This document shows, in pieces, positions 34,681-45,754 of a stretch of DNA of 64,000 bases. This stretch comes from Rugalucina vietnamica (lineage: Eukaryota; Mollusca; Bivalvia; Lucinida; Lucinidae). Every line of letters begins with the position of its first letter. The stretch's first letter is position 1. The notes beneath the pieces were generated by a model. It was not told where the DNA came from. It ran no database searches and saw nothing but the letters and a program-made list of their open reading frames with translations. Where the stretch lies: the NCBI GenBank assembly GCA_964017185.1, contig OZ024880.1, forward strand, positions 44,963,071-45,027,070, given 5' to 3'. The translations under genes and the position numbers were made by a program.

Positions 34681-35317
34681 TAAAGCTCAAAAAATCTGTA
34701 TATTGCATCATGGGCAAGTTTTCGTAATGCCATTGTCATGATTGTACTCCCTATAAAATTTATTAAATTAATGCAAGATGCTGGGGTGGGACTAATGCTT
34801 GGTGATCAATGTAACATTACTTATCACTGAAAAACTTAAATATCTTGCATAACATCAGAAATAACATATCAATGATATGTATACCCCCATAAACCCCACT
34901 TCTATATATAGAGAAACTGGAGTTTGCAGGCGGTATACCTATTTTTCTTATTTTTGATACAAAACATAGATTGTGGGTGTTAGAAATGCCTAGCCAAGGC
35001 GGTTCTAACATGTACCCACAACCTATGTTTTGAGAAAAAATATCAATATTTTTCCAATTTTTACGGCTGAAAAAAATCTAGAGATGTATATTGTATCCAT
35101 GGTAAAGTTTTCATAATGATGGCTACAGACCATAGCTGTATGTTTCAATGTTTCATTCCAAGGTTAAAAGGATAGTAAACAAAACTTACCCAAATTACTC
35201 TGTAACTGTTTCACCAGTCTAACTGCAGTACTTTTAACCTCTGTGAATCACTACAAAATAGAAAAACAAATAGAGAATCTTACACTGCAAAATAACAACA
35301 TCATACGAGTCATTGAA
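34681..35317. mobile_element. Second M2 copy (about 34870-35060) and flanks
   Basis: TATGTATACCCCCATAAACC is followed by the hairpin core AGAAATGCCTAGCCAAGG / CGGTTCTAACATGTACCC, which has lost part of its left arm. The rest is unassigned. Confidence 0.6.
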
Positions 35318-35925
35318 CCGCAACGCGACAAAATGTACCTTCGGACTTTCTGTCGTTACTTGTAGAAAACTGCAAAAAAGCGAAAAAATCATGCAACATA
35401 TGGTTTATAAATAACACTGTAGTTGTGATCTTTGAATCTTCTACTGGGCTACCGAATAAATGAGTTTAAAGCCGCGTTAATTATCACTATTTGGAGTTAT
35501 CTGCCCTTGTTTTAGCACACTATATACTTATTTTTCCTGTATATATTGTCCAACGGTAACCATAGCAACCACAGAGTCACCAAATAGACAAAACAGTTTC
35601 GACAGAATGCTTTTAAGGAAGATATGTTTATATCTAAACGATAAATTCTGGCCAATGCTCAAATCTTTTTAATTAAATGCGTCGGGTTTTAGGCACTACT
35701 GGCCTGCAGAAATGCATAACGCAACTTTGACATCATTTTTCAGGAGAGTGACGTCTTAAGGGCTCATTTAGTAAATTTATAGTAACTCACAAATTAACTT
35801 GAATATTCTGGTCAAATAAAGACTAGTATACTTTATAAACATTATACAAACAAAATAAAATTGTTTTTTTAATACTCAAAAAATTGTCCGAAGGTACATT
35901 TTCTCGTGTTGTGGCCCATATGATA
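35318..35925. mobile_element. M5 TIR element, copy 1
   Basis: Left end CAACGCGACAAAATGTACCT, right end the inverted GGTACATTTTCTCGTGTTGT. The inside holds GGTAACCATAGCAACC and GAGTTATCTGCCCTTGTTTT. Length is about 600 bp with no coding sequence. A second copy is at 36455-37060. Confidence 0.8.
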
Positions 35926-36210
35926 ATTCTAACACACCTCACCTATATTACACGTGTTATAATACTGTGCAATAATTTCACTGGGCCAATAAGCGTAATT
36001 ACTTTGCGCCTTCTGTGATATAAGCTATTCCATCAAGCAGTGTTAGACGGGGTAACGTGGTTTTAGAGCATAAAAAACGCAATAAATGTGTAAATACCTG
36101 CTTAACAGTCAAATATTTGGCGGAGATATCTACAATGCAATTGCGGAAAGCTGAACGATATTGACATTTTCAGTGACTTATTCCGTTTATTGTGTGTTAG
36201 AATCGTAATA
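35926..36210. other. Spacer between M5 copies
   Basis: Unassigned AT-rich sequence. Confidence 0.4.
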
Positions 36211-36354
36211 GATCAGCTTAAGTACATGTGAATTGTTGAGTAATTATTCAGTTTTTTTGGTCAGTTGTAAGAATATGCGCTCGTGATTTGATCCTCTTTA
36301 CTGATCTCCAAACAATAAATTATTACTCAACAATTCACTGCTAGAGCTGATCCA
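36211..36354. mobile_element. Short fold-back element
   Basis: GATCAGCTTAAGTACATGTG and AATTGTTGAGTAATTATT are matched by inverted AATTATTACTCAACAATTCA and AGAGCTGATC. Total 144 bp. Confidence 0.65.
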
Positions 36355-36454
36355 AGAGTGATCAGCATTCAGCAGTCAAACAGCTGGTATTCCACAGCTC
36401 CTGAGGTAATGGTCAGAAATTGATCGACTCGGTAAAACATAAAAAAAGATATAT

Positions 36455-37060
36455 GAACCTCAACGTGACAAAATCTACCTTCGGACATTCTGACATTACT
36501 AGTAGAAAGCAGCAAAAAGTGGAAAAAAAATGAAGTTATATATGTTTTAGAAATAACACTGTATTTGTAATCTTTGAACATTGGGCTACCAAATCATCTT
36601 ATTGTTCAATATTTGGAGTTATCTGCCCTTGTTTTAGCCCATAATACACATCATTTTCCTATATCTATCTTTAAACGGTAACCATAGCAACCGCACCTAC
36701 CTAACATAGACAAAATAATTACGACATATTGCCTGTAAGAGTGGTATACAATGTACTTCTATCTCAACAATAGGTTCTGGACTAGTGCTTAAACAGTTTT
36801 AAGAAAATGCATCAAGTTAAAAAGCTCTACTAACAAACTAACATGCAGAAATGCATTACGCAACTTTGACGTCATTTTTCAGGACAATGACGCATGTAGG
36901 GTTCATATAGTAAATTGGTCATAACTCACAAAATAACTGAAATAATCTGGTCAAATAAAGACTAACAGACTCAAGAAACATCATACATTCTTTTCTTATA
37001 CACAAAAAGTTGTCCGAAGGTACATTTTCTCACGTTGTGGCCCATATCTGCTTAAGCCCC
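36455..37060. mobile_element. M5 TIR element, copy 2
   Basis: Same orientation as copy 1 and clearly homologous throughout. Left end CAACGTGACAAAATCTACCT, right end inverted GTACATTTTCTCACGTTGTG. Confidence 0.8.
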
Positions 37061-37157
37061 TATCTCCCTGGAATGCGACAACTGGAGACTAGTTCGTGAA
37101 TAGTTTGTCACTATTTTTCGACAAAATTTAAAGATACAAACACAACATTCATGTTGC

Positions 37158-38062
37158 AGTCTCACTGAATGGACGTTTATGAAACAAATTCGGGAGTTTC
37201 AATCTAATTTTGAAAATATATCTCGCGACTGTCGCACGACAGTCACGAGACATTCATGAGAGTGTCTCCCGACTTTCCCACGAATGTAGCTTATTTTCAT
37301 TTTCATTCGTATAACAGTTGCGTGACATTGGAACAGTGTTAGAAATAAGACCCGGGAAGCAACTTGTCCAGGGGGCAACCTGCAATCAAGCTGAACTTGC
37401 CCCCCATGGTTTGAACTTGCCCCCATAGAAAGGTCATATAAATGTTACTAAATGAAGATTATTTATCATGTTTATGCATGAATTCAAAGGAACAGTCCAA
37501 TTGTCATTGCTTGGAATTTGTATTTTAACTCATCTAAGAATGATAAGATTGACCACATCTGGGAAAATTTCAGGTTGTCCTGGGGGCAACCTTTCAGTAA
37601 GATCAGGTTGCCCCAACCAAATTTGACCCGTGACGGGCAAGTGGGCAACTGCTTATTTCTAACCCTGTTGGAATGAATGTTGCTTAGTTTTATTTTCTCG
37701 CCAGATAGTCACGAGGTGTTCGCATTTTTTTTCTCAAGACTGTTGCGCGAACTTCATACCACACTCGCACGACATTCATACGAGTGTCGCAAAAATTTTG
37801 CATTGTAAATTTGCCAAAGTTATGCGGCGACAAGTTCGCGACATTTCCACGAACGTCCCACGAGTAGCGTGACAGTCTTGCAAAATATTTTGGTGAAAAA
37901 ACTCGCATAAAATTTTTAAACAAGTTTAAAAATTTCGTGACCAGTTCGCGACACATGAAATACTCGTGACACTCATGTAACACTGGTACAAATGTTGTGT
38001 GAAAGTCAGCGACAAAATTCGCAAAACAGTCGCCAGAAATTCGCATGCCAGTGAGATACTAG
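37158..38062. repeat. CpG-dense repeat-like segment with nested MITE
   Basis: Rich in TCGCGAC, CACGA and TTCGC motifs in an otherwise CpG-poor window. Its flanks share a weak inverted TCTCACTG. It is split by the TIR element at 37325-37676. Open frames on the minus strand are not recognised. Confidence 0.4.
37325..37676. mobile_element. TIR element with GTTAGAAATAAG ends
   Basis: Left end CATTGGAACAGTGTTAGAAA, right end (reversed) CATTCCAACAGGGTTAGAAA, both continuing TAAG. Inside are GGGGGCAACC repeats. 352 bp, non-coding. Confidence 0.7.
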
Positions 38063-39139
38063 CTTTAAATATCTGATAGTTTTGTCTTATGTTATGCAAT
38101 CAGTATTGAAATTTTTGAAACGAAAGAAAGAGTATGCAGGGTATATACAGCAGAAATTAAGGTGGAATATATTGATATACTCAACTATTACGTTGACTTG
38201 AGAAGACGCCCCCCCCCCCCTTATAAGTCTGCATGCGGCCACTTTAATTGACCAAAGCCAACATCTAGAAGAGAACAGTAGGGCTAGATCTATTGGTTAA
38301 ACATTACCAATGTTAATATAGCGTATGGAAAACTTCTCAACCCCTCAAATTATTATTTAGCTGACAGAATGAGGGACTTCGATTTCAGACCATAGACTAG
38401 TCCCGGAAGGTCGAACAATGTTTGGTTGGTATATATGGAAGCTAATATGGCGGCGCCCATGGTCAACGGTCTTGTATTTATTAAATTTCAAAATAAAGAA
38501 GAGAGAATATTTCAGAGGATTGAAAAACATGAGAAAATGCATCAAAGAAACAAGAAAAAGTAAAAAAATCCCCCCCCCCCCATCATCGTTTTTCGATTAA
38601 TCAAATGTATTATTATAAAGGACCAGGAAATATTTTCAACACTGTTGGTCATACCAGGGAGCCAGATTAACAGTCCCTGGTCATACATGGTCCGGCGAAA
38701 CCATTCAGAACTATGATATCAGGGAAATGACATCAGACAAATTGATGTGTATCGAAGCATAAAGTCTATAGTCTCCGATCGAAGTCGGTCTATAATTGAC
38801 ATCTGCGCACGCAGAGCCAAGGGCGACAATGCGATTAACAGATTATACTTTATTTTTTGTTCTTCTGTCATTCCATTGACATTCTTTATATCGGACTGCA
38901 CTGCACAAGTTTATGAGATGGGAATAGCTTGTACTCAGCGAAATCAATGCAATATTTAGCTGTCTGCTAGAAAGTTTTGTCTTATGTTATGCAATTCAAT
39001 ATTCTGAGGTGATGATCAGAAATTGATCAACTCAGTATCTGAAGAAAGAAAAGAAAGAAACAAGTCTATAATGAAACGAAACATTATCCTTGCGAGAGGG
39101 TGCTGCAGTATATAGAAAGAAGGAAAGAGAGGGCAATTT
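38063..39139. other. Unassigned stretch with a short duplicated segment
   Basis: CTTTAATTGACCAAAGCCAACATCTA at about 38240 recurs near 39500. TGATCAGAAATTGATC-type sequence at about 39013 also occurs at 36408, 39411 and 58267. C-runs lie at 38210-38220 and 38571-38580. No gene. Confidence 0.4.
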
Positions 39140-39350
39140 CATCATGCAGAGTGTTTCTTGTGCTAGAGGTCCCGCCGGTGGCGAGGAAAATTTGTTGGTC
39201 CGAACTTGCTTCCCTTCGTGTCATTTGCAGGAATGACATGATACAGTGCGCCGTCCTTCGGATCGAGACGTTAACTGGGGGCCCCCTGTGCAGGGACAGT
39301 CATCGCCTGTGCAGGTTAAAGATCCCTACACAGGTTCTATCCTCATGCAT
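39140..39350 (+). repeat. Dispersed repeat with conserved GTCCTTCGGATCGAGACGTT core
   Basis: The core GTCCTTCGGATCGAGACGTT, followed by GTTAAAGATCCCTAC, resembles a repeat core seen across invertebrates (general knowledge). It is not coding. Confidence 0.45.
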
Positions 39351-40299
39351 GTAGGCTCATCCTGCAAAACATACCGGAGTGTACAATGTACACCTCCCAA
39401 GAATAAATGAATAATCAGAAATTGATTGATGGGAGTAACAGGAATACAAAACAAAACAAAGAAAAATGATTATTACACAAACAAGACGCCACACTTGTCC
39501 GCTTTAATTGACCATAGCCAACATCTAAAACTGTAGCCAAAGGTCCTAACATTGTGCGGCCCGCAACATTGCGCATATGGCATGTCAACCAGATTTCAAA
39601 CAGTATTGGACTATCAATGCTATTTTCTCATATGTTACACAAACAAGAGTGTACAAGATTAATTTAAAGTCAAAAATTATTTTCCTTCCTTTCTGATTGA
39701 ATAATTTAGCAAAATTATGTGATTTTGTTTAATTTTGAAATACTGTGTGGTGACATTTTTGTGCCACCATACACAGCATGATTTTCTTTGAACTTTTTGT
39801 TTGTAATTTGTCACATGGGTGTCATGTGTATTGACAGAAATACAACTGCTATGGATATATTGCAGGTTGCTATGAATTATTCATTTGATTTAGCACTGCG
39901 CAATGTTAGGGGACAAATTGCCTCCATGTTTTTCAAGGGGGTACATTTGTTTAAGCCACAATATTTCTAAAGCTGATAGAAATTGCTAACATTTCATATC
40001 ATGCTATTTTAATTGTTGTATCACTAAAATGTCTCATGGTAAGTGATGATAGTCAGTGTTTATATTTGACGTCAGATCTGGCATGAAATACCTTAGGTGC
40101 GCAATGTTACCGGACTGCACCGTATACAGATTTGGGATCGCACAAATCGGGTTTTGTTGGCAAGACTAAAGATTACGCTGGTCGTGATGCTCAGGTCGGG
40201 TGTCGCGCTAACGCGCGACCCCCTCTATCACGTTACCTATGACAAATCGTTTTGAGTGACAAGTCTGTTCAGTTATCAAATAAACACCTGAAAAAGTGC
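39351..40299. other. Unassigned stretch, possible TIR element
   Basis: GGTCCTAACATTGTGCGG at about 39540 and its approximate inverse TGCGCAATGTTACCGGAC at about 40108 may be ends of a 570-bp element. No gene is recognised. Confidence 0.35.
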
Positions 40300-40500
40300 T
40301 CTGTCTGTGGCTTTTAAAGCTTCAAAAATGGCGGCGGTAAACAGCTGACTGACGACCTCTGTCAGTGGGCGGAGCATGCCAATGCGCAATTGCGCAGTCG
40401 AAAGATTAGTCCGCTTTTCTGGCGAGTTCATTCAAAAGATCATCTTTGATTGGACGATTGGGAGCATGCGCGAGGGTGTTTCCGCGGTCCGTGCGCGACG
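40300..40500. promoter_or_regulatory. CpG-rich promoter-like block (YY1-, Sp1-, NRF1-, NF-Y-like sites)
   Basis: Within 150 bp lie AAAATGGCGGC (YY1-type, 40325), GGGCGG (40367), the palindrome TGCGCAATTGCGCA (40383), GATTGG (inverted CCAAT, 40448) and GCATGCGCG (NRF1-like, 40464). There is no TATA box. Such clustering is typical of housekeeping-type promoters. A downstream gene is not identified. A 113-residue open frame on the minus strand (40406-40747) overlaps it but is not recognised. Confidence 0.4.
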
Positions 40501-40829
40501 CAGTCTCGTGATCTATACCACACTTTGCACGCAATGGATAATGGGAATTTAGACATACGATGAGTGGGAAGAAAGCAAAGTACTCCGCATATATTTTCAA
40601 TATGCCGCGACAGGGTTGCACCCAATTATACAGGGCGCGGCCATTTAATGAATCAGTCCGAGTCCTTCGGTTCTTTTCCTTATCCTTTTGACAGACACTT
40701 TCTTGGAGCCTAAGTACAACGTATAACGTGCAACCTAAAGGATGCACGTATTAACTTTACCCAGAAACGAACTGTCAGAATAAAGAAACAGTACACAGAG
40801 TTTTGTCAATAAAATTTATACCCTATGTA

Positions 40830-40862
40830 AATTCTCGGCAGCGAGAGAGAGAGATAGAGAGT
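40830..40862. repeat. Short (GA)n tract
   Basis: GAGAGAGAGAGATAGAGAG, low complexity. Confidence 0.7.
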
Positions 40863-40959
40863 TTCACCACAATAATATAATGAGGAATTACGGTAGTGTA
40901 TACTGAGTGGTAGCTAACCAATGTTTATATTTGACACGGTTCTAAACAGGTGATGTGGT

Positions 40960-41230
40960 AGATAGGTTGGTGGACTAACCAAGGTGATCAGGTGTAGTTA
41001 ACCAAGCCAGGAGGTGGGTGGGGTATGCCACCAAGGTTGTCTTGGTGGTGAAATAATACTATACCTCGCCAAACTGGTTTCTAACAGGTCGGTTGGACAC
41101 AACTCGAGTCCTTGGTCGTTGGTGACTTGGTTATCTTGGTTGTTGGTTGCTTGGTTAGGAGAGCACAGGCTCTATGGGCGCATCTACACGAGAAACAGCC
41201 CTTTGGTTGTAATCTGCAGCGGTATTTATA
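40960..41230. repeat. TTGGT-rich low-complexity sequence
   Basis: Irregular repetition of GGTTGG, CTTGGTTA and CCAAGG with short self-complementary parts. It has no regular unit and is not telomeric. Confidence 0.5.
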
Positions 41231-41371
41231 CCCAGGAGATACTGACGTCACAACCAATGTGACGTGTTAAAAAGAACTGTCCAATTTGGAGAATCACGGG
41301 AAAAGGCACGTGCCACGATCATGTGACCAATAGTCAACAAAATGGCGGACCGGGTTATCGGCGACCAGGAA
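41223..41371 (+). promoter_or_regulatory. Promoter-like block with a possible short first coding exon
   Basis: A CRE palindrome (TGACGTCA, 41243-41250), an E-box (CACGTG, 41308-41313) and CCAAT (41327) precede ATGGCGGAC at 41342 in a good start context. The codons MADRVIGDQE end at a possible donor (GAA|GTAAAA, 41371/41372). Read through instead, the frame stops after 20 codons. No downstream exon is identified, so this is a candidate only. Confidence 0.3.
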
Positions 41372-41599
41372 GTAAAATATTTTAGAGTGTTTCTGGACGT
41401 ATAACGCCGAAACTGATGAATTCTTTCAGGTAAACAAATGTTTTAAGGACATATGAATTATCGCCACTAAGATTAATAGAGGGTAAATACTGTTGAAGGA
41501 ATAAAAAGGGTGAAACTCTCGTCTCGTGCTGAAAGTGAAAATGTAAACATGAGCAGACGAACTTGAAAACGGCAAGTGTGCTACAATACCTCCCCACTT

Positions 41600-42464
41600 A
41601 AGGAATTTGGTCCCACAAATAGGTAGGTATTATAGTGAAGCTTTAATAAACGGTATTAAGTTATACGTTTACTAAATTGTGAAACAGACTATAATGCAAA
41701 ATGTTTGGTTGATCTAGTTCGTCTCAAAACCATAATGATTTATAAATTGAAAGTATTTCTGTGCAACAACTTGTATTACTTAAAGTAAACCTCAAAGAAA
41801 TTCTTGGTTGACAATGTTATTATTCAATTAAACTTTATGAAAGATTATTATTTTCTTTTCGGATATCAGCCAAAGGTACACCCGAAATCTCAAGGTAAGT
41901 AAATATAGCTGTTTGAATGGTAATAAATCCTTACAGAATCTAGGTAAAAGGTAAAGCCTCAAATCTGGTAATTCAAAACAAAAACTTTGAATTAAACTGT
42001 GAAATGCATAACATTTTTACAAAAGACATCATAAGCTTACTTAAGCTTAAAGATGTGCAGTTCCAAAAGCAGACAATACCAGGAGTACTTTTAAGAAAAG
42101 TAATCACCTCACTCATCATTGATACTTTGATTCAGCTTAAGCTAAAATATCTGCACAAACTTAAAATCAGATACAAATGTAACATGTAGGCTAACATTTC
42201 AAAAATGTCATCAACATTGTCAGCAAACAACATCACATACAAAACAACAATATCAGGCATATCAATACACAATTCTGTCAATTATAGATGAAAATTGTTT
42301 TCAACCAAATAACGCCATCATATCATTACATAAGCAGACTTTATGGTAAGGCATCATAATTTAAGTTCAGTCAGGTATATGCAATTTGACATGCATTTAC
42401 TATCATGACCACAATATCAGGCAATGCTTTCAGACTCTGACGAATTAATTTGCCTAACTTCTGT
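41600..42464. other. Unassigned stretch
   Basis: AT-rich. No gene or repeat recognised. Confidence 0.5.
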
Positions 42465-42725
42465 AGTGGTTCTTTTTGTTTTATGTCTTGGTGTTTGGAT
42501 TTTTTTTGTGCTGTTGGCGCCTTATGTATGTTTTCATATTTTTAATTAAGTTAAGGTAACTGAGTGGCCACCTATTGGGAAAATAGCTGCTCATTCGGCT
42601 TACGATATGTTTCATGGTATAAGTGCCTGATTGTTAGTTTGGTTTTTTCTCACCTCGTTTTTTGGAGTGGGAATCTCTTTCTGATTGCGCCTTTTCCTGA
42701 TCTTTGCCTACTTGTACCTTTTTTA
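42465..42725 (+). mobile_element. 5'-truncated Penelope-like 3' end
   Basis: 260 bp of the family 3' region, from TAGTGGTTCTTTTTGTTTTA to CTACTTGTACC followed by a T-run. It includes the uninterrupted AGTTAAGGTAACTGAG (empty site of the TTAA element). Confidence 0.85.
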
Positions 42726-43179
42726 TCAAGCTAACAATGAAACTTTGAACAGTTGAACGATAACATATTTACAGGTAAAACATCCAATTAGAATGAGGCT
42801 GAATCCCGTGAGGATTAGGCAACACCATTATGGAGTAACACAATCTAAATATTTCGGTACTGCATTAGAATCTGAATCTAGCCACAATGGAAGTCACCCA
42901 TCCTACAGTACAGTGCTCAAGCCTGTGCATCACCCAAGTTAATTTCTCTGTCAAAATTATAATAACAATGTCAAGCTTCTTTTAGCTAATGTCAAGTTAT
43001 ATAACTTCCATAAACAAGTCATGATACTTTTCACGAACTTTCAAGTATTGAACATTTTAACTCATAATACTCAGGTCCTATCCTTTGGATTTCGAATAAC
43101 ACTTGAACAACATATTCACATGATTCACCTGATCATCAAACTAAACTACCTTTGACTAATATGAGCTAAATATGTGGAG
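42726..43179 (-). other. Downstream flank of the KCTD-like gene
   Basis: Probably 3' untranslated sequence near the gene; no second gene is seen. The retroelement fragment at 42465-42725 bounds it. Confidence 0.4.
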
Positions 43180-43995
43180 TCAGTATTTGTCACAACCAGT
43201 GGTACGGCGAAGGCGTTCCCTAATTAGACTAACCAGGCCTTCCAAACAATAGAATCGAGCTTCATTTAGAAGTTCTAGTAGATAGCGCTTTTCATATGGC
43301 AACAGCTCAAGATCAAGCTGAGCACCATTCCTCAAGTACATTAGAATGATACGGAAGTGCGATGGATCCCGGTCAAACCTAAACATCCGGTTACTTGGGC
43401 GTAAAGGGCTCCCGTTAGCAAACATTAAGCCAAAAAGGGAACTGGGAACGATCCTGAGAGTGAGCTCGGATGTGACAAAAATCTGACCCCCTATATTTAG
43501 AATGACCTTACTTTCCTGAATTCTTTGTAAGAGATTAATGGTGGAATAGTAATGATTGATCTTGTCAGACAGGTCATTTCCTGGTACGTTTGGATTAGTT
43601 AGAATTGTATCTTCACTGTGATTACTCATTATGGCATCCTTGACGAGATGATAAAATTTACTCTCCTCGTGCTGAGCACTACTTCCGTTCACAGCCTGGG
43701 GCACTCTCATCGGTTGGTCAAACTGCACTCCCTCCTCCTCCGAAGCGGCACTGGTACTGGCTATCTCGTCACTCATGCAGGCCCGGAGCACCGCAACGGC
43801 CTGAGAGGTTTCATCTTGTTCAATGTTGTCATTAGTTTCAATATCTATGGTGATTGAGTCCTTAGGAGCTTCTTGAGCTACCTTGTCACTCTGTTTGATC
43901 TTAGGGCATTTTTCTTGGTTTGATTGATTCACTTCAATTTTCGGTTCTTGGTCTTTATTTGTTCTTTCTTTTGGAGATTTGCCCGATTTACCCAC
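43180..43995 (-). CDS. KCTD-like BTB/T1-domain protein
   Basis: The 271-codon open frame ends TGA at 43182-43180. Residues about 163-260 form a BTB_2/T1 domain: KVILNIGGQIFVTSELTLR, SPLRPSNRMFRFDRDPSHFR, IILMYLRNGAQL and ARFYCLEGLVSLI. This is the pattern of KCTD proteins, which oligomerise and often serve as Cullin-3 or G-protein adaptors (family knowledge). Residues 1-160 are low-complexity, Lys-rich then Asp/Glu/Ser-rich, and probably disordered. The first codon given is GTG, so the true start is upstream: the frame stays open to about 44070 without an ATG. A second Lys-rich frame (STGKAKLAKKPKSTS) ends just there, suggesting a frameshift or an intron. There is no transmembrane segment, so it is not a channel. 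Confidence 0.85.
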   Translation of the reverse strand: MGKSGKSPKERTNKDQEPKIEVNQSNQEKCPKIKQSDKVAQEAPKDSITIDIETNDNIEQDETSQAVAVLRACMSDEIASTSAASEEEGVQFDQPMRVPQAVNGSSAQHEESKFYHLVKDAIMSNHSEDTILTNPNVPGNDLSDKINHYYSTINLLQRIQESKVILNIGGQIFVTSELTLRIVPSSLFGLMFANGSPLRPSNRMFRFDRDPSHFRIILMYLRNGAQLDLELLPYEKRYLLELLNEARFYCLEGLVSLIRERLRRTTGCDKY

Positions 43996-44160
43996 TTTGC
44001 TTGTTACAGTTTTTTCAGTATCTTTAGTTTTAAGTGGGGTGTCAGCTAGTGGATTTTGGCTTCTTGGCTAGCTTTGCTTTTCCAGTGGATTTTACGTCAT
44101 GGAAAATGATAACAGCAGTACTGAAGTTTCAGGTCCCTGTAAATCTACTGTCCCTGGTTG
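43996..44160 (-). other. Possible 5' coding extension of the KCTD-like gene
   Basis: In frame and upstream of the GTG lie ADTPLKTKDTEKTVTSK residues. In the neighbouring frame 44045-44125 reads VIIFHDVKSTGKAKLAKKPK. Joining them needs a shift of one base near 44045 or a splice. Which is right cannot be decided here. Confidence 0.4.
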
Positions 44161-44841
44161 AGCGCGATCTCGGGTTCGACGTCGAATCGGTCACACTGCC
44201 TGCCGTCTAGGCATTTTCTTTTATTTCGGCAACACACGTGCAAGCGCACGCGCGCGCGTTATGTTGTTGTTGTGTTTTGTTTTTGTTTTTTTTTACAAAA
44301 CTTTGATGCGGTACTCATAAACGTGCACAGCAAGGTCGCGTATTAAAGGAACGTTTTTTTTCTTCTCAGTCTACAATTGCAAAATTCTCATGCGCATATA
44401 ATATTATATAAACATGTACAATTAATTTGAACTATAAATGAACAAAATACTTGCTCTTTCTTTCAAAACTAAAATATGCATTAATTTCTATAATTTTATA
44501 AAGTTTTTAGTAAAACTAGTCACTTTAAATTGAAGCTGGCAAGTCCTTTTTTCAGCATTCAGTTTGCATATTAAGCTATTGGTTTCGGATAAGATGATGA
44601 AAAGTCAGTGTTGCATGGCCCTAACCACGCGACCAACAAAACAAGAGGAACGTAAGTATCATAACTAATTCACGTATAAAAATTGTATTGCATTGTCAAT
44701 CAATGCATTCCCAAGCAAGTTCATATGATTAAAAAATATCACAAATACAAATAAGGCTTAGATCTAATGAAAAATAGTTTCAATCCCAAGTTTGTCAGAA
44801 ACATGTAACCACATATTAAGTAAATAATTATTTTTGAACTT
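44161..44841. other. Unassigned stretch
   Basis: Contains a CA/CG-rich tract (44236-44260) and TTG/T-runs. No gene. Confidence 0.5.
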
Positions 44842-44985
44842 GACTGGTAATAGCCATTTCAACGTTTTTTGGCTAGTGACAGATGACTGGTAATGGCCAT
44901 TTTAACGTTTTTTGGCTAGTGACAGTTGACTGGTAATAGCCATTTTATCGTTTTTTGGCTACTGACAGTTGACTGGTAATAGCCA
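44842..44985. repeat. 43-bp minisatellite, 3.4 units (inverted relative to 27086-27235)
   Basis: GACTGGTAATAGCCATTT starts at 44842, 44885, 44928 and 44971, exactly 43 bases apart. Confidence 0.95.
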
Positions 44986-45103
44986 CTCCGATATGTTTTC
45001 TTAGTATAATTCAGTTAATTCATTTTTTTCCAACCTCGGTGTTTCGAGTGGGAATTTCTTTCTGACTGCGCCGTTTCCTGATCATTGCCTACTACTACCA
45101 TTA
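44986..45103 (+). mobile_element. Penelope-like 3' end, degenerate
   Basis: GATATGTTTTCTTAGTATAA to CCTGATCATTGCCTACTACTA. It abuts the minisatellite with no spacer. Confidence 0.75.
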
Positions 45104-45518
45104 TACATAACAACGTTGGCGTTAAGAAGGAAATACGGGAGTGTTAAAAGGAAATAACGGTTGGTTTCAACCGTGAAAAACATGCCAGTATCAGAAGGAA
45201 AGGAACAACATATGCTATCTTCTAATTGGACACAGATTAAAAACCGTTAAATATTTTCGAAAACCTGCAAAAAAATAGGGAAACCTTAAACTTGAAAAAC
45301 AAACAATATTTGTCAGTAAATAATTAGCGCTGCACTGAAAGTGAAAACAGTATACTGAGCCACAAAAATTAAGCATCGTCAACTAAAATTGCTTATAACT
45401 TTGCAATATATGTACATGGAGAAATGTTAGGGAACAACTGATTTTCGGAATGGAATAAAAAATGAAATGTTTTGACCTTACCTGAAAACAGGGGGAAAGA
45501 GGGGAAAACATAAACAAA
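45104..45518. other. Unassigned stretch
   Basis: No gene or recognised repeat. Confidence 0.5.
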
Positions 45519-45754
45519 TGAGCCGCCCCATGGAAAAACCAACGATCTTCATAGGCGAAAACAAAGGCGCAGATCAGCTTCGCGGTAACCGCGAAGCTGA
45601 TCAGCGCCTTTGTTTTCGCTACTCGGATAGTACAATTCCTCCTCTACTTAACTCCGAAATTTCAAGCTTCTAGCCAGCGTCTTTAGCTATACAGACCGGT
45701 TTGTGTCAGACCTGTTCGCAAACCACATTATTGGTTTTTCCACGAGGTGGCTCA
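45519..45754. mobile_element. M1 MITE, full-length copy
   Basis: 236 bp. Starts TGAGCCGCCCC and ends GGTGGCTCA, with AA on both sides. It keeps an excellent internal palindrome, GATCAGCTTCGCGGT / ACCGCGAAGCTGATC. Confidence 0.85.

Noticed and set aside
40960..41230. Telomere-like TTGGT repeats
   Set aside because: The repetition is irregular and mixed in orientation, unlike the (TTAGGG)n expected in molluscs.
43180..43995. Voltage-gated potassium channel
   Set aside because: Only the T1/BTB domain is present and there are no transmembrane helices, which fits KCTD proteins.
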